From positions 5,094,501 through 5,158,500 of the forward strand of contig NZ_JADQDF010000001.1 of assembly GCF_019263585.2 (NCBI RefSeq): a DNA stretch of 64,000 nt, read 5' to 3'. A program made the translations under genes and the position numbers. This stretch comes from Pseudonocardia oceani (GTDB taxonomy: Bacteria; Actinomycetota; Actinomycetes; Mycobacteriales; Pseudonocardiaceae). Below the pieces are notes generated by a model. The model ran no database searches, was not told where the DNA came from, and saw only the letters and a program-made list of their open reading frames with translations. Each line of letters starts with the position of its first letter. Positions within the stretch are counted from its first letter, which is position 1. Shown one piece after another: positions 23,608 through 32,492 of this stretch.

Positions 23608-24519
23608 TCAGGCTCCCGGGTCGGGCAGCACGTCGCGCCAGGAGTGCTGCGGCTCGTAGCCGAGCATCCGGCGGGCCTTGTCGATGCAGTAGAACGTCTC
23701 GTCGCGCCCCATCGGGCGGCGCACCTCCACCCCGCCGTAGAACCGGTCGATGATCTCGCTCGTGGTGGCGGCGACCGACATGTCGGCGCCTCCGACGTTG
23801 AAGACCTCGTAACCGAGCCCGTCGGTCTCCAGGCAGCGCAGCGTCAGCTGCCCCAGGTCGCGGGTGTCGATGTAGGCGAAGAGGTTGCGCCTGCGCAGGC
23901 CCGCGTCGGAGAGGAAGGCCGGGAAGAGCTCGGCGTACTCGTGGGGCTCGATGACGTTGTTGATGCGCAGGCCGTAGACGTCGGCGCCGGTACGGGCGTG
24001 GAACGACCGGGCGGTCACCTCGCCCGCGACCTTCGACATCGCGTAGGAGTCCTCGGGGACGACCGGGTGCTCCTCGTCGACGGGGACGTAGAGGGGCTTG
24101 CGCTCGCCGCGCCCGAAGCAGACGCCGTAGGTCGTCTCCGAGGAGGCGAACACGATCTTGCGGATGCCGAGGGCGGTGGCGGCCTCCAGCACGTTGTAGT
24201 GCGCGAGGACGTTCGTCGCGTAGGTGGCCCGGTCGGAGGTGAGCAGCGGGCGGGGGACCGCGGCGAAGTGGACGACCGCGTCGTAGGCCGACCCGCCGTA
24301 CGGCTCGGGGCGGGGGTCGTCGAGGTCGTCCTGGGTCGGGACGCCGGCCAGCGCCGAGTAGACGTCGCCGGCGTCGGTGAGGTCCACCCGCAGGTCGGTG
24401 ACGTCGCCGTGGCCGAGCGGGGTGAGGTCGGCGTTGGTGACCTGGTGGCCGCGGGAGGCGAGGTAGGGCGCGACGTGGTGCCCGGCCTTGCCGCTGCCGC
24501 CGGTGAAGAAGATCCTCAT
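23608..24519 (-). CDS. NAD-dependent epimerase/dehydratase
   Basis: 303 residues, extended SDR. FTGGSGKAGHHVAPYL (residues 4-19), a VHFAAVPRPL motif, KIVFASSETTYG, catalytic-type YAMSK (Tyr/Lys), then INNVIEPHEYAELFPAFL and GYEVFNVGGADMSV. Likely acts on a nucleotide sugar or is a general NAD(P)-reductase; the substrate is not readable. Its start at 24519 borders the composition change into the 24.5-33.3 kb segment. Confidence 0.88.
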   Translation of the reverse strand: MRIFFTGGSGKAGHHVAPYLASRGHQVTNADLTPLGHGDVTDLRVDLTDAGDVYSALAGVPTQDDLDDPRPEPYGGSAYDAVVHFAAVPRPLLTSDRATYATNVLAHYNVLEAATALGIRKIVFASSETTYGVCFGRGERKPLYVPVDEEHPVVPEDSYAMSKVAGEVTARSFHARTGADVYGLRINNVIEPHEYAELFPAFLSDAGLRRRNLFAYIDTRDLGQLTLRCLETDGLGYEVFNVGGADMSVAATTSEIIDRFYGGVEVRRPMGRDETFYCIDKARRMLGYEPQHSWRDVLPDPGA

Positions 24520-24756
24520 GGGGCCGAGTCAAGCACCCGCGGCGGGGCGGGGCACGTCCGGCCGGCGGGGGTCGGTCGCGGGCACACTCGCCTCCTCATC
24601 GCGTCAGGCTCCCGGTACACGGCCGGGCGGACGGCGGCCCCCTCCTCCGTCCCACGAGGCGTCGTGCTTCTTGTGTCCTGCTGCCGGCCCCGGGTGCCGG
24701 CGGGTCGGCGGCGATGGCAACCTGGTGGAGGTCTCCGGCGGCAGGCTGCGGAGGTC

Positions 24757-25494
24757 TCATCTGCGCGAGTACGCGACCCGGCCGCACCGGGTCTTCCCGA
24801 TCACGGCGAGCACCTTCCCGGCGCCACCGGGCTGAGCGGCGTGGTGCAGGGCGTCCTGGAACTGCTGCAGCGGATCGGTGGCCGGGACGGGCGCGCGCAG
24901 TGAGCCGTCGGCGACCAGCGGGGCCGGCCGGGCGTACGCGGCGACGATCTCCAGGGTGGCCCCGGAGGCGAGCTCGGTGACCACGTCGCCCGCGATGGGA
25001 TCGAGCAGCAGCGAGATCCGCTCGCCGCCGAGCACCCGCTCCAGCTGCGCACGCAGGTCCGGCCCGCTGACGACGACGGCGTCGGCGCCCGACTCGAGCA
25101 GCTCCGCCGCGACCTCGGGCCGGCGCCTTGCGCTGAGGGTGCGGTGGCCGGCCGCCGCGGCCAGCGCGATGACGTAGCGGGCCACGGCCGAGTTGCCGCC
25201 GCTCTGCGCGACCCAGGCGCCCGGGGAGAGGTCGACGAAGTTCCGGAGCAGGAGGTCGGCCGTGATCGGGTGGATGCCCAGCATCGCCGGCTGGAGGACG
25301 TCGGCCGCCGAATCGACCCCGATGGCGCCGCCGTCGTCGACCAAGAGCTGGTCCTGCCAGGTGCCGTGGACCACGGTGGGAACGGTCACCCGCTCGCCGA
25401 TGCGTTCGGGATCGACACCGTGACCCACGCCGTCGACACGACCGACGCCCTCGGTGCCGGGAACGGCGGGCAGGGCCGGGCGGTGCCCGCCGTT
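24757..25494 (-). pseudogene. 5'-truncated zinc-free MDR (quinone reductase/MECR-like) alcohol dehydrogenase
   Basis: The frame contains a recognisable medium-chain dehydrogenase from the PALPAVPGTEGVGRV strand onward, then GERVTVP, the Rossmann segment (WVAQSGGNSAVARYVIALAAAAG), ISLLLDPIAGDVV and a terminal GGAGKVLAVIG. The first ~55-60 residues of the family (start, catalytic N-terminal strands) are missing. Upstream in frame there is only unrelated coding noise up to the hydrolase stop at 25577, and no MDR-like start. A GTG at 25428 would give a 223-residue fragment lacking part of the substrate domain. The 237 bases downstream (24520-24756) hold no gene I can see. Confidence 0.75.
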
Positions 25495-25576
25495 CCCGGA
25501 TGAGGGGCAGGTCCGACCCGTTTCGTCAGCTCCGGTACTCCCGCTGGCGCCATCACCTGCCTCGCTCCGCCACGGC

Positions 25577-26512
25577 TCAGCCCGAGTTCAGGAGCTCCGC
25601 CAGGCCGGTGGCGAAGGTGGTGAGGGCGTGGTCGCCGTCCTCGAGCATGCCGGTGAGCAGCACGAAGCTGTGTGGCATGCCGGCGTACTCGTGGGTGTCG
25701 ACTGCGACCCCCGCAGCGGCGAGGGCCGCAGCGTAGCGACGTGCGTCGTCCGCGACCGGGTCGATCTGAGCGCTGATGATGATTGCGGGCGGGGCGTCCG
25801 CGAGGTTCTCCTCGAACAACGGAGAGGCTCGCGCTGATCGCCGGTCGTCGGTGTCAGGGATGTACTGGTCGTAGGACCAGGCGAGTGCTTCGCGGGTGAG
25901 GATGGGGCCGGCGTGGTAGCGATCCACCGATCCGCTGCTCATGGTGGCGTCGAGCGCGGGACACACTAGTCCCTGGGCCTTGAGTGGTGGGCCCCCGCTC
26001 CGGGTGGCCAATGCCGTCGCGGCTGCCAGCATGCCTCCTGACGAGTCACCGGCGACCGCGAGCGCGGTGACATCGATCGAGAGCTCACCGGCGTGCTCGC
26101 TGACCCAACGAAGGGCATCGAGTGCGTCGTCGTGCGCGGCTGGGAACCGGTTCTCCGGTGCCAGGCGGTAGGCGACAGCCACCACACCCAGCCCGCCCCG
26201 CACGCACAGAGCCCGACAGAGCCGGTCGTGGCTGTCGAGACTGCCCCGCACGAACCCACCCCCGTGCAGGTAGAGCACTGCCGGGCCCACGGTCTGGCCG
26301 GGGGGACGATAGCGCCGGGCGTCGACCGACCCGCGGCGGACCGGGATGGTCAGGTCCGTCACCGCACATCCGTCATCGGGTGGGCCGGCCAGAGCGGCGA
26401 GCCGCTCGCCAGCCTCCCGGTACGCGGTGATCGGAACTTCCCAGGGGGCCGCCGGGGGTCTCGTGGCCAGTGTCGCGACCAGGTGTCGAACCTGGGGATG
26501 CAGCGGACTCAT
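25577..26512 (-). CDS. Alpha/beta hydrolase (hormone-sensitive-lipase family esterase)
   Basis: 311 residues. Oxyanion-hole HGGGF (near residue 84), nucleophile elbow VAGDSSGGM near residue 153, an Asp in ISAQIDPVADD and terminal His in YAGMPHSFVLL, the complete Ser-Asp-His set of the HSL (GDSAG) family. Hydrolyses small esters or lactones in the cytoplasm. ATG 26512. Transcribed with the DUF3237 and SnoaL genes, away from the cupin operon. Codon use is less GC-biased than the flanking core. Confidence 0.9.
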   Translation of the reverse strand: MSPLHPQVRHLVATLATRPPAAPWEVPITAYREAGERLAALAGPPDDGCAVTDLTIPVRRGSVDARRYRPPGQTVGPAVLYLHGGGFVRGSLDSHDRLCRALCVRGGLGVVAVAYRLAPENRFPAAHDDALDALRWVSEHAGELSIDVTALAVAGDSSGGMLAAATALATRSGGPPLKAQGLVCPALDATMSSGSVDRYHAGPILTREALAWSYDQYIPDTDDRRSARASPLFEENLADAPPAIIISAQIDPVADDARRYAAALAAAGVAVDTHEYAGMPHSFVLLTGMLEDGDHALTTFATGLAELLNSG

Positions 26513-26559
26513 GAGTGCGGACCCCTACCGGCGCAGGGCCTCTGTCCGGCCGGGGGCGG

Positions 26560-27018
26560 TCACGGCTCGACCCGGAAGACTCTGAACTCCACCGTGGGAC
26601 CGGGCCGGACGCGTCCCTGCCCGACGAACACGCTCTGGTTCACCCAGGCGTACCTCGGATCTCCGCACTCCAGGCGCGGCGTCGTCACGAAGTAGTTGTC
26701 TCCGTAGTCGGTGCCGGTGGTACCTCCGCTGATCGCGGTCAGGGCGGCCTCGTTCAGCTCGAACAGTCCGAGGTAGCTCAGGTAGATGACCGCGCCGTCG
26801 TCGGTGCAGAACTGCCCGCGCACATCGAGCCGGGCGAAGCCGTCGTTCCCCACCAGCATCCAGTCGCCACCGCCATCACCCGCTGTTCCGCTGAGCCTCT
26901 CGCCCTCGACCTTGCCGCCGGTCACGGAGAGGACCTGCCGGAGACCGTAGGGGCCCGGCCCGACGACCTGGGGCGGGCTGAGCTGGGCGCTGTAGGTGAG
27001 TTCCGGTACGAGCTTCAT
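26560..27018 (-). CDS. DUF3237 domain protein
   Basis: 152 residues. The pattern is that of DUF3237: ELTYSAQLSPPQVVGPGPYG, GGKVEGERLSGTA, GGGDWMLVGNDGFARLDVRG, DDGAVIYLSYLGLF, and a final FVGQGRV...EFRVFRV strand. These small beta-barrel proteins occur in aromatic and ester catabolic clusters; no catalytic role is established that I know of. ATG 27018 overlaps the upstream SnoaL stop (ATGA). Confidence 0.85.
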   Translation of the reverse strand: MKLVPELTYSAQLSPPQVVGPGPYGLRQVLSVTGGKVEGERLSGTAGDGGGDWMLVGNDGFARLDVRGQFCTDDGAVIYLSYLGLFELNEAALTAISGGTTGTDYGDNYFVTTPRLECGDPRYAWVNQSVFVGQGRVRPGPTVEFRVFRVEP

Positions 27019-27515
27019 CGAACGACCTCCTGAGTTCCGTCGGCCTGGATTCCCGCCGCAGCCATGACCTGGCCGATCCCCTTGGCGATCTCGTCGCGAC
27101 CGAAGGCGCGTACGACCTCCTCGGGGTCGAAGTACTCACGGAACAGGACGATCTTGCCGTTCCGGATGCGCATGTGGGTGCAGTAGTTGTTCGCATAGGT
27201 GTTGCCGTTCAGGGAGAGGTGCGCCTCTCCGCGCAGCTCCAGGATGAACAGCTCCGGATCGCTCGTCTCGTGCATGACCGACGACACGATGCGCAGATCC
27301 GGCGCGGCGGTGAAGAACCAGTCGACGAAGTGTCCGATCAGATGCCGACCCGGGACGGACCGGGGAAGGGGATCGCTCGCGAACGGCATCTCCCACACCC
27401 CGTCGTCTGCGAAGGTGTTCTTCCAGGATTCGAGTTCCGCTCCACGTGGTGGACCATCGTCGAGCGCAGCCCAGAACTGCTCCACCACCTTGCGATTGGC
27501 GCTGTGCGTGCTCAT
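27015..27515 (-). CDS. SnoaL/NTF2-like protein
   Basis: 166 residues: NRKVVEQFWAALDD, WKNTFADDGVWEMPF, HFVDWFFTAAPDLRIVSSVMHET, then NYCTHMRIRNGKIVLFREYFDPEEVVRAFG. The REYFDP ending is classical SnoaL. Clear GGAGG site before ATG 27515, and a good sigma-70-like promoter at 27568-27596. First gene of the minus-strand half of the island. Confidence 0.8.
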   Translation of the reverse strand: MSTHSANRKVVEQFWAALDDGPPRGAELESWKNTFADDGVWEMPFASDPLPRSVPGRHLIGHFVDWFFTAAPDLRIVSSVMHETSDPELFILELRGEAHLSLNGNTYANNYCTHMRIRNGKIVLFREYFDPEEVVRAFGRDEIAKGIGQVMAAAGIQADGTQEVVR

Positions 27516-27567
27516 GTCGTCGCCTCCGTTTGTTGTGTCCGGGACGCTTCCCGCGTCCGGTGCGGTG

Positions 27568-27596
27568 ATAGTGCACGAGGCGTCGGTCATAGTCAA
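27568..27596 (-). promoter_or_regulatory. Promoter for the SnoaL-DUF3237-hydrolase operon
   Basis: Read on the minus strand: TTGACT, a 17-base spacer, CACTAT, about 50 bases before ATG 27515. With the promoter at 27735 it occupies the 309-base divergent gap 27516-27824; the middle (about 27600-27720) shows nothing else definite. Confidence 0.6.
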
Positions 27597-27734
27597 CAGC
27601 CTGTCGATTCGAGCGTGGGGTGCGCGGTGCAGGTTCGGGCATCGTGCCGGGCTGAGCCCCGGAGCGGTCGCTCCACAGACGCTGAGCAGCGTCTTCAAGG
27701 AGTAGACAGTGCGTCGATAAAAACAAACTTGCCG

Positions 27735-27763
27735 TTGACGACAGACGGCATGCTGTCTAGTCT
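27735..27763 (+). promoter_or_regulatory. Promoter with operator palindrome for the cupin operon
   Basis: TTGACG (27735-27740), 17-base spacer, TAGTCT (27758-27763). The spacer is filled by AGACGGCATGCTGTCT (27743-27758), a 16-bp dyad with one mismatched pair. A bound dimer would block RNA polymerase. The EthR-like TetR regulator at 32493 is the obvious candidate; that link is inference. Confidence 0.6.
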
Positions 27764-27824
27764 CATCGCCGCAGGACGCAGTGCTCCGCTTGTCACTGCG
27801 GCACCGAGACGAGGAGGAATGTTC

Positions 27825-28388
27825 ATGACATCCACATCGGACGTCGCGCAGATCCAGCCGGCCGACACCCGCAACGGCGAGAGTTACGTTTCACGCCGCG
27901 ACCAGATCGGTTTCACGATGACCGGCGACTTCATGACCGGTGTCGATTTCTGGATCCACGCGACCGGCGAGACCACCAACGGCCAGCTGATCGTGATCGA
28001 GACCGACTGGAAGCGCGGCACCGAGCCCGTGTGGCACACCCACCACCGTGAGGAGGAGGGCTTCTTCGTCATGGATGGCGAGATCAGGATCCACACCGAG
28101 GAAGGCTCGTACAGCGCTGGAAAGGGCCAGTTCGTCTGGGGGCGCAAGAATGAGCGCCACACCTACGAGGTGGTGGGCGAGCAGGCCCGCATCCTGGTGG
28201 TGTTCGTGCCCGGGCCGGACGTCGACCGCTTCGAGCCCGACGGCGGCATCGACAAGTACTTCTACTCCGCACGCGACCGAGAGCTGCAGACCCCGGAACA
28301 GCTCCGGGCCGAGGCCGAGAACCTCCTGGTCAACTACGGGGTGGAGATCTTCCCGGAGCTCGCCCATCCCCGCGATGCCAAGGCCTGA
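27825..28388 (+). CDS. Cupin-domain protein
   Basis: 187 residues. Metal-binding cupin motif 1 is WHTHHREEEGFFVMDGEIRI and motif 2 is KNERHTYEVVG, giving the His/His/Glu/His set of a mono-cupin. It could be a dioxygenase-like or isomerase-like metal enzyme or a ligand sensor. I chose ATG 27825, seven bases after GGAGGA; ATG 27819 is too close to that site. First gene of the plus-strand half of the island. Confidence 0.85.
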   Translation: MTSTSDVAQIQPADTRNGESYVSRRDQIGFTMTGDFMTGVDFWIHATGETTNGQLIVIETDWKRGTEPVWHTHHREEEGFFVMDGEIRIHTEEGSYSAGKGQFVWGRKNERHTYEVVGEQARILVVFVPGPDVDRFEPDGGIDKYFYSARDRELQTPEQLRAEAENLLVNYGVEIFPELAHPRDAKA

Positions 28389-28420
28389 ACGAGCCCGCGA
28401 CGAGGGACGGAGGAGCAGCG

Positions 28421-29926
28421 GTGAGCATCGATCTGGCACTCGACACGGTGCCGCACTGGATCGCCGGAGCCGTGGTGGCGCCGGCGGACGGTCTGCGTCA
28501 CGAGATCCGTGACCCGGCGACCGGACGCATGGTGGGCGCCGTCGAGTTGGGCGGCGCGGACGTCGTGGGCAGGGCCGTGCTCAGCGCTCGATCCGCGGCG
28601 GGGGCCTGGGCTGCCACTCCGGCCCCCGCACGGACGGCGGTACTGCACCGGTTCCGGGCGCTCCTGCTCGAGCACCGCGACGAGCTCGCGTCGCTGATCA
28701 CCCGCGAGCAGGGCAAGACGCTCGCGGACGCCCAGGGTGAGCTGGCCCGGTCGGTCGAAGCCGTCGACGTCGCCCTCTCCGTCATCCAGCAGCTGAAGGG
28801 CGAGTACGCCGACCAGGTGGCCAACGGTGTCGACACGTACTCGTTCCGGCAGCCGCTGGGCGTGTGCGTCGGCATCACCCCGTTCAACTTCCCGGCGATG
28901 GTGCCGGTGTCGATGTTCAGCGCCGCGCTCGCCTGTGGCAATGCGTTCGTCCTCAAGCCCAGCGAGCAGGCCCCCACCGTGGCCGTGCGGCTGGCCCGCT
29001 TGCTGCAGGATGCCGGCCTGCCCGACGGGGTGTTCAACGTCGTCCACGGCGGCAAGGACGCGGTTGACGCGTTGCTGGACCATCCGGACGTCGCGGCGGT
29101 CTCGTTCGTCGGCTCGACCGCGGTTGCACGGGAGGTGTACCGGCGAGGTGCCGCGGCCGGCAAGAAGGTCCAAGCTCTCGGCGGCGCCAAGAACCACATG
29201 GTCGTGTTGCCCGACGCCGACCTCGACGCCGCAGCGGACGCCCTGGTCTCGGCCGCCTACGGCGCGGCCGGACAACGTTGCATGGCGATCACCGTCGCGG
29301 TCGCCGTCGGTGAGGCGGCGGACACGCTCACCGCCAGGACCGCCCAGCGGATCGCGTCCCTGAAGGTCGGGCCCGGTACGGGGCCCGACTCCGACATGGG
29401 TCCGCTGATCTCCGGCGCAGCCCTCGACCGAGTCCGTGGGGCGCTCCAGCGTGCGGCCGAGCAAGGAGGGCAACTGGTCGTGGACGGTCGCGATCTCCCT
29501 GCCCCGGGCCCTGGTTACTTCATCGGCCCCAGCTTGGTCGACCACGTGGACGTCGCCAGTGAGCTGTACAGGGAAGAGGTGTTCGGGCCGGTGCTCAGCG
29601 TCGTGCGCGCCGACGACCTGGATCACGCCCTCGACATCGTCAACGCCAACTCCTACGGCAACGGCTCATCGATCTTCACCACCAGCGGGCCCGCCGCGCG
29701 GCGGTTCACCCGCGGTGTGCGTACCGGCAGCGTCGGCGTCAACGTGCCCATCCCACTGCCGACCGCCTGGTTCGGATTCGGAGGGTGGGGTGACTCGCGG
29801 TTCGGGGACGACGGCCTGAACTACGACGCCTACCGGTTCTTCACGCGAGCGAAGGTGGTCACGCAGCGGTGGACCGAGCCGGCGGCCGGTCTCGTCCCGC
29901 ACTTCGTGGCCTCGGGCACGTCGTAG
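28421..29926 (+). CDS. Aldehyde dehydrogenase, methylmalonate-semialdehyde-dehydrogenase-like (CoA-acylating type)
   Basis: 501 residues. GVCVGITPFNFPAMVPVSMF, KPSEQAPTVAV, VSFVGSTAVAREVYRRGAA, the AKNHMVVLPDADL stretch typical of MmsA, catalytic Cys in GAAGQRCMAI, and a C-terminal IPLPTAWFGFGGWGDSRFGD. MmsA-type enzymes oxidise semialdehydes to acyl-CoA with NAD and CoA. GTG 28421 behind GGAGGAG. Here the actual aldehyde is unknown. Confidence 0.9.
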   Translation: MSIDLALDTVPHWIAGAVVAPADGLRHEIRDPATGRMVGAVELGGADVVGRAVLSARSAAGAWAATPAPARTAVLHRFRALLLEHRDELASLITREQGKTLADAQGELARSVEAVDVALSVIQQLKGEYADQVANGVDTYSFRQPLGVCVGITPFNFPAMVPVSMFSAALACGNAFVLKPSEQAPTVAVRLARLLQDAGLPDGVFNVVHGGKDAVDALLDHPDVAAVSFVGSTAVAREVYRRGAAAGKKVQALGGAKNHMVVLPDADLDAAADALVSAAYGAAGQRCMAITVAVAVGEAADTLTARTAQRIASLKVGPGTGPDSDMGPLISGAALDRVRGALQRAAEQGGQLVVDGRDLPAPGPGYFIGPSLVDHVDVASELYREEVFGPVLSVVRADDLDHALDIVNANSYGNGSSIFTTSGPAARRFTRGVRTGSVGVNVPIPLPTAWFGFGGWGDSRFGDDGLNYDAYRFFTRAKVVTQRWTEPAAGLVPHFVASGTS

Positions 29927-29949
29927 CGGACCGGAACAGGACGTCCACC

Positions 29950-30453
29950 ATGCAGTCCAGCACAGATGTCGGCAACGCGAGTGCCGGCCGGCCGGCCGAC
30001 GCCGACAGGCCCACGGGCAGCCCGGAACTCGACCACGTCGGCGTGCTCGTACGTGACCTTCCGGCGGCTGCGGCGGCCTGGGCCGACAGGTTCGACGTCG
30101 GCGTCGTCCGGCGGTTCGAGGCGCCGGACCTCGACCTCAGCGCGGTGTTCCTCGGCATCTCCGGGGCCGCGATCGAGCTGTACACGCTCCATGACGAGGC
30201 CGCTCTCGACCGCGTCCTCGGTGCACGCCCCGCGGCGCTCGACCACGTGGCTCTCCGACTGCGGGGACCCGGTGGTCCAGAGCTGTCGGGTTGTCTGATC
30301 CGAGGCCCCGGTCGTCCCGAACCCATCGCGGCGCCCATCCACCTCGGCGGAGCAACGCACGTGTGGACCGAACCACCCGGGATCGACGTGCTCCTGCAAC
30401 TGATCACGCCCTCGGCAGAGGCATCCCGCAATCAACCACTCAAGGAGGAGTAG
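29950..30453 (+). CDS. VOC (glyoxalase/bleomycin-resistance fold) protein
   Basis: 167 residues. A ~25-residue polar N-terminus precedes LDHVGVLVRDLPAAAAAWADRF, a metal-ligand His and beta-alpha-beta-beta-beta unit; a second half starts at LDHVALRLRGPG. The two His-containing strands and ELYTL suggest a two-module VOC domain as in methylmalonyl-CoA epimerase or glyoxalases. Given the MmsA-like neighbour, an epimerase is possible but unproven. Three bases separate it from the SDR. Confidence 0.75.
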   Translation: MQSSTDVGNASAGRPADADRPTGSPELDHVGVLVRDLPAAAAAWADRFDVGVVRRFEAPDLDLSAVFLGISGAAIELYTLHDEAALDRVLGARPAALDHVALRLRGPGGPELSGCLIRGPGRPEPIAAPIHLGGATHVWTEPPGIDVLLQLITPSAEASRNQPLKEE

Positions 30454-30456
30454 ACG

Positions 30457-31323
30457 ATGGGACGCATGGACGGAAAGGTCGCACTGGTCACCGGGGCGGC
30501 ACGAGGTCAAGGTCGAGAAATCGCCGTGCGCCTTGCGGAAGAAGGCGCTGACATCGTGGCGATCGACTGCCCGGAGAAGGGTCCGATTCCTTACCCGCTG
30601 GGTTCTCCTGAGGACCTCCAGCAGACCGTCGAGGAAGTCGAGGCACTGGATCGGCAGATCCTTGCGCACGAGGGAGATGTCCGCCGGCAGAAGTCCTTGG
30701 ACGATCTGGTGGCCGAGGGGATGAAGCGCTTCGGTCGGATCGATGTCGCGGTGGCGAACGCCGGCGTGTGGACGGTTCATCCCTTCGCCGAGATCCCCGA
30801 GGAAGACTTCCGGGACGTCCTGGATGTCAATGTCCTCGGTGTCTGGCGAACGCTGAAGGCGGTCACGCCACACATGCAGGAAGCCGGCGGAGGCTCGGTG
30901 GTCGTCACCGCTTCCGGCAACGGAGTCGAGGGTGCCCCCGGCTACGTCCATTACGTCGCATCGAAGCATGCGGTGCTCGGGCTGGCGAAGAGCGCCGCCC
31001 TGGCCTTCGGCCAGTACAACATCCGCGTCAATTCCCTGCTGCCCGGACCCACCGACACCAAGGCGTTGGACTGGCAAGGCGGGTACGACCTCTGCGCGGG
31101 TCGCGGACCCGGTCAGGGAACGAAGGAAGACCTCCAGGGTGCGAAGTACTGGACCGTGCTGGAGAACGTGGGGCTCTTGCCGCCGCGCGCGATGGCCGAG
31201 GCGGTGTTGTGGCTCGCCTCGGACGAATCCCGATGGACTTCCGGGCTGGAACTCCATGTCGATGGCGGACATTCGATAATGCCGGGCCTGAACCTCGCGA
31301 AGATGGTCGCTGATCAAGGATAG
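30457..31323 (+). CDS. Mycofactocin-coupled SDR family oxidoreductase
   Basis: 288 residues, larger than a classical SDR. TGAARGQGREIAVRLAEEGADIVAIDCPE is followed by the insertion YPLGSPEDLQQTVEEVEALD that marks the mycofactocin-associated SDR subfamily, then ANAGVW, a catalytic YVHYVASKH segment and a C-terminal TSGLELHVDGG. Such enzymes hold a non-exchangeable nicotinamide that is re-oxidised through mycofactocin. No mft biosynthesis gene is in the window, so they must be elsewhere. ATG 30457 has a GGAGGAG site. Confidence 0.88.
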   Translation: MGRMDGKVALVTGAARGQGREIAVRLAEEGADIVAIDCPEKGPIPYPLGSPEDLQQTVEEVEALDRQILAHEGDVRRQKSLDDLVAEGMKRFGRIDVAVANAGVWTVHPFAEIPEEDFRDVLDVNVLGVWRTLKAVTPHMQEAGGGSVVVTASGNGVEGAPGYVHYVASKHAVLGLAKSAALAFGQYNIRVNSLLPGPTDTKALDWQGGYDLCAGRGPGQGTKEDLQGAKYWTVLENVGLLPPRAMAEAVLWLASDESRWTSGLELHVDGGHSIMPGLNLAKMVADQG

Positions 31324-31394
31324 CGATCCGAAGCCGCTACGCCGCACGTCGACGATCTGCGTGTTCAGGTGAATCGATGATCCGAGGAGGAGCA

Positions 31395-32423
31395 GTGAAG
31401 AAATCCGTCAACCGGCTCTACCGGCTGCGCAGTCGGCCCCGCGGCCAGATCCGCGACCGGGATCTCGAGTGGCTCGAAGAACCGGTCGGGGGCCTCGACG
31501 AAGGGCAGGCGCTCATTCGCACTCACTACCTGTCCCTGGATCCCACCAGTCGCGTCTGGATGAGCTCCACCCGAGGCTACATGCCTCCGGTCGAACTGAA
31601 CGCCGTGATGCGCGGCGTCGGAGTCGGGCAGGTCGTCGAATCACGACGCGACGATCTGCCGACGGGCTCGTTCGTGCAGGGGTTCACCGGATGGCAGGAC
31701 TACTGCGTGGCCGATGACACGACGCTCGAGGCGCCGTTCACGGTGCTTCCCGATCCGCTGCCCGCACCTCTGCACACGTTCCTCGGCGTGCTCGGGCACA
31801 CCGGGATCACGGCTTACCTCGGCGTCGAGATCGGTGACCCCGAGCCGGGGGAGACGTTCGTCGTCTCCGCCGCGGCAGGCGCTGTCGGGTCCATCGCCGG
31901 TCAGCTGGCCAAGCAGCGCGGTGCCCGGGTGGTGGGTATAGCGGGCGGCGCGGAGAAGTGCCGGTACGTGGTCGACACGCTCGGATTCGACGCCTGCGTC
32001 GATCGACACGCCGATGACTGGCGTGAACAGCTCGACAAGGCCACTCCCCTCGGGATCGACGTCGACTTCGAGAACGTCGGCGGCAAGATCATGGACCACA
32101 TCCTGGGCCGGCTGAACGTGGGCGCGCGTATTCCCCTGTGTGGGATGATCGCCGACTACAACAATGATGACGAGAAAGAGGGGTTGCTCAACCTCGACCA
32201 GCTGCTCATGCAGCGGGTGCAGCTCACAGGCTTCATCGTTTCCGATCATGTCGATCGATTCGGTGAGGTCATCGGCAGGATCGCCGGTGCGCTCGAAGAA
32301 GGCACGCTGCGATACGAGGAGACGGTGATAGCGGGTCTTGAGAATGCCCGCGAGGCGCTCAACACGGTCTTTTCCGGCGAGAGCCGAGGGAAGCTCGTCA
32401 TCAAGGTCGGCGCCTCGGAGTAA
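31395..32423 (+). CDS. NADP-dependent MDR oxidoreductase (CurA/leukotriene-B4-dehydrogenase type)
   Basis: 342 residues. SLDPTSRVWMS and the YMPPVELNAVMRG-VGVGQVVES pattern of the CurA subfamily, GHTGITAYLGV, SAAAGAVGSIAGQLAKQRGARVVGIAG (nucleotide site), DFENVGGKIMDHIL, CGMIADYN and a terminal GESRGKLVIKVG. These zinc-free enzymes reduce enone double bonds with NADPH. GTG 31395 is set by GAGGAGGAG at 31384. Last catabolic gene of the operon. Confidence 0.9.
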   Translation: MKKSVNRLYRLRSRPRGQIRDRDLEWLEEPVGGLDEGQALIRTHYLSLDPTSRVWMSSTRGYMPPVELNAVMRGVGVGQVVESRRDDLPTGSFVQGFTGWQDYCVADDTTLEAPFTVLPDPLPAPLHTFLGVLGHTGITAYLGVEIGDPEPGETFVVSAAAGAVGSIAGQLAKQRGARVVGIAGGAEKCRYVVDTLGFDACVDRHADDWREQLDKATPLGIDVDFENVGGKIMDHILGRLNVGARIPLCGMIADYNNDDEKEGLLNLDQLLMQRVQLTGFIVSDHVDRFGEVIGRIAGALEEGTLRYEETVIAGLENAREALNTVFSGESRGKLVIKVGASE

Positions 32424-32492
32424 CTGCAGTGGTTGCGCGGTCTCACGCGTATCGGGCCCGGCTGAGGACGCACGGAGGTAGCGAATAGGGAA

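Noticed and set aside
24520-24756. Small gene between the epimerase and the MDR fragment
   Set aside because: No frame with a ribosome site or recognisable motif; composition changes within it.
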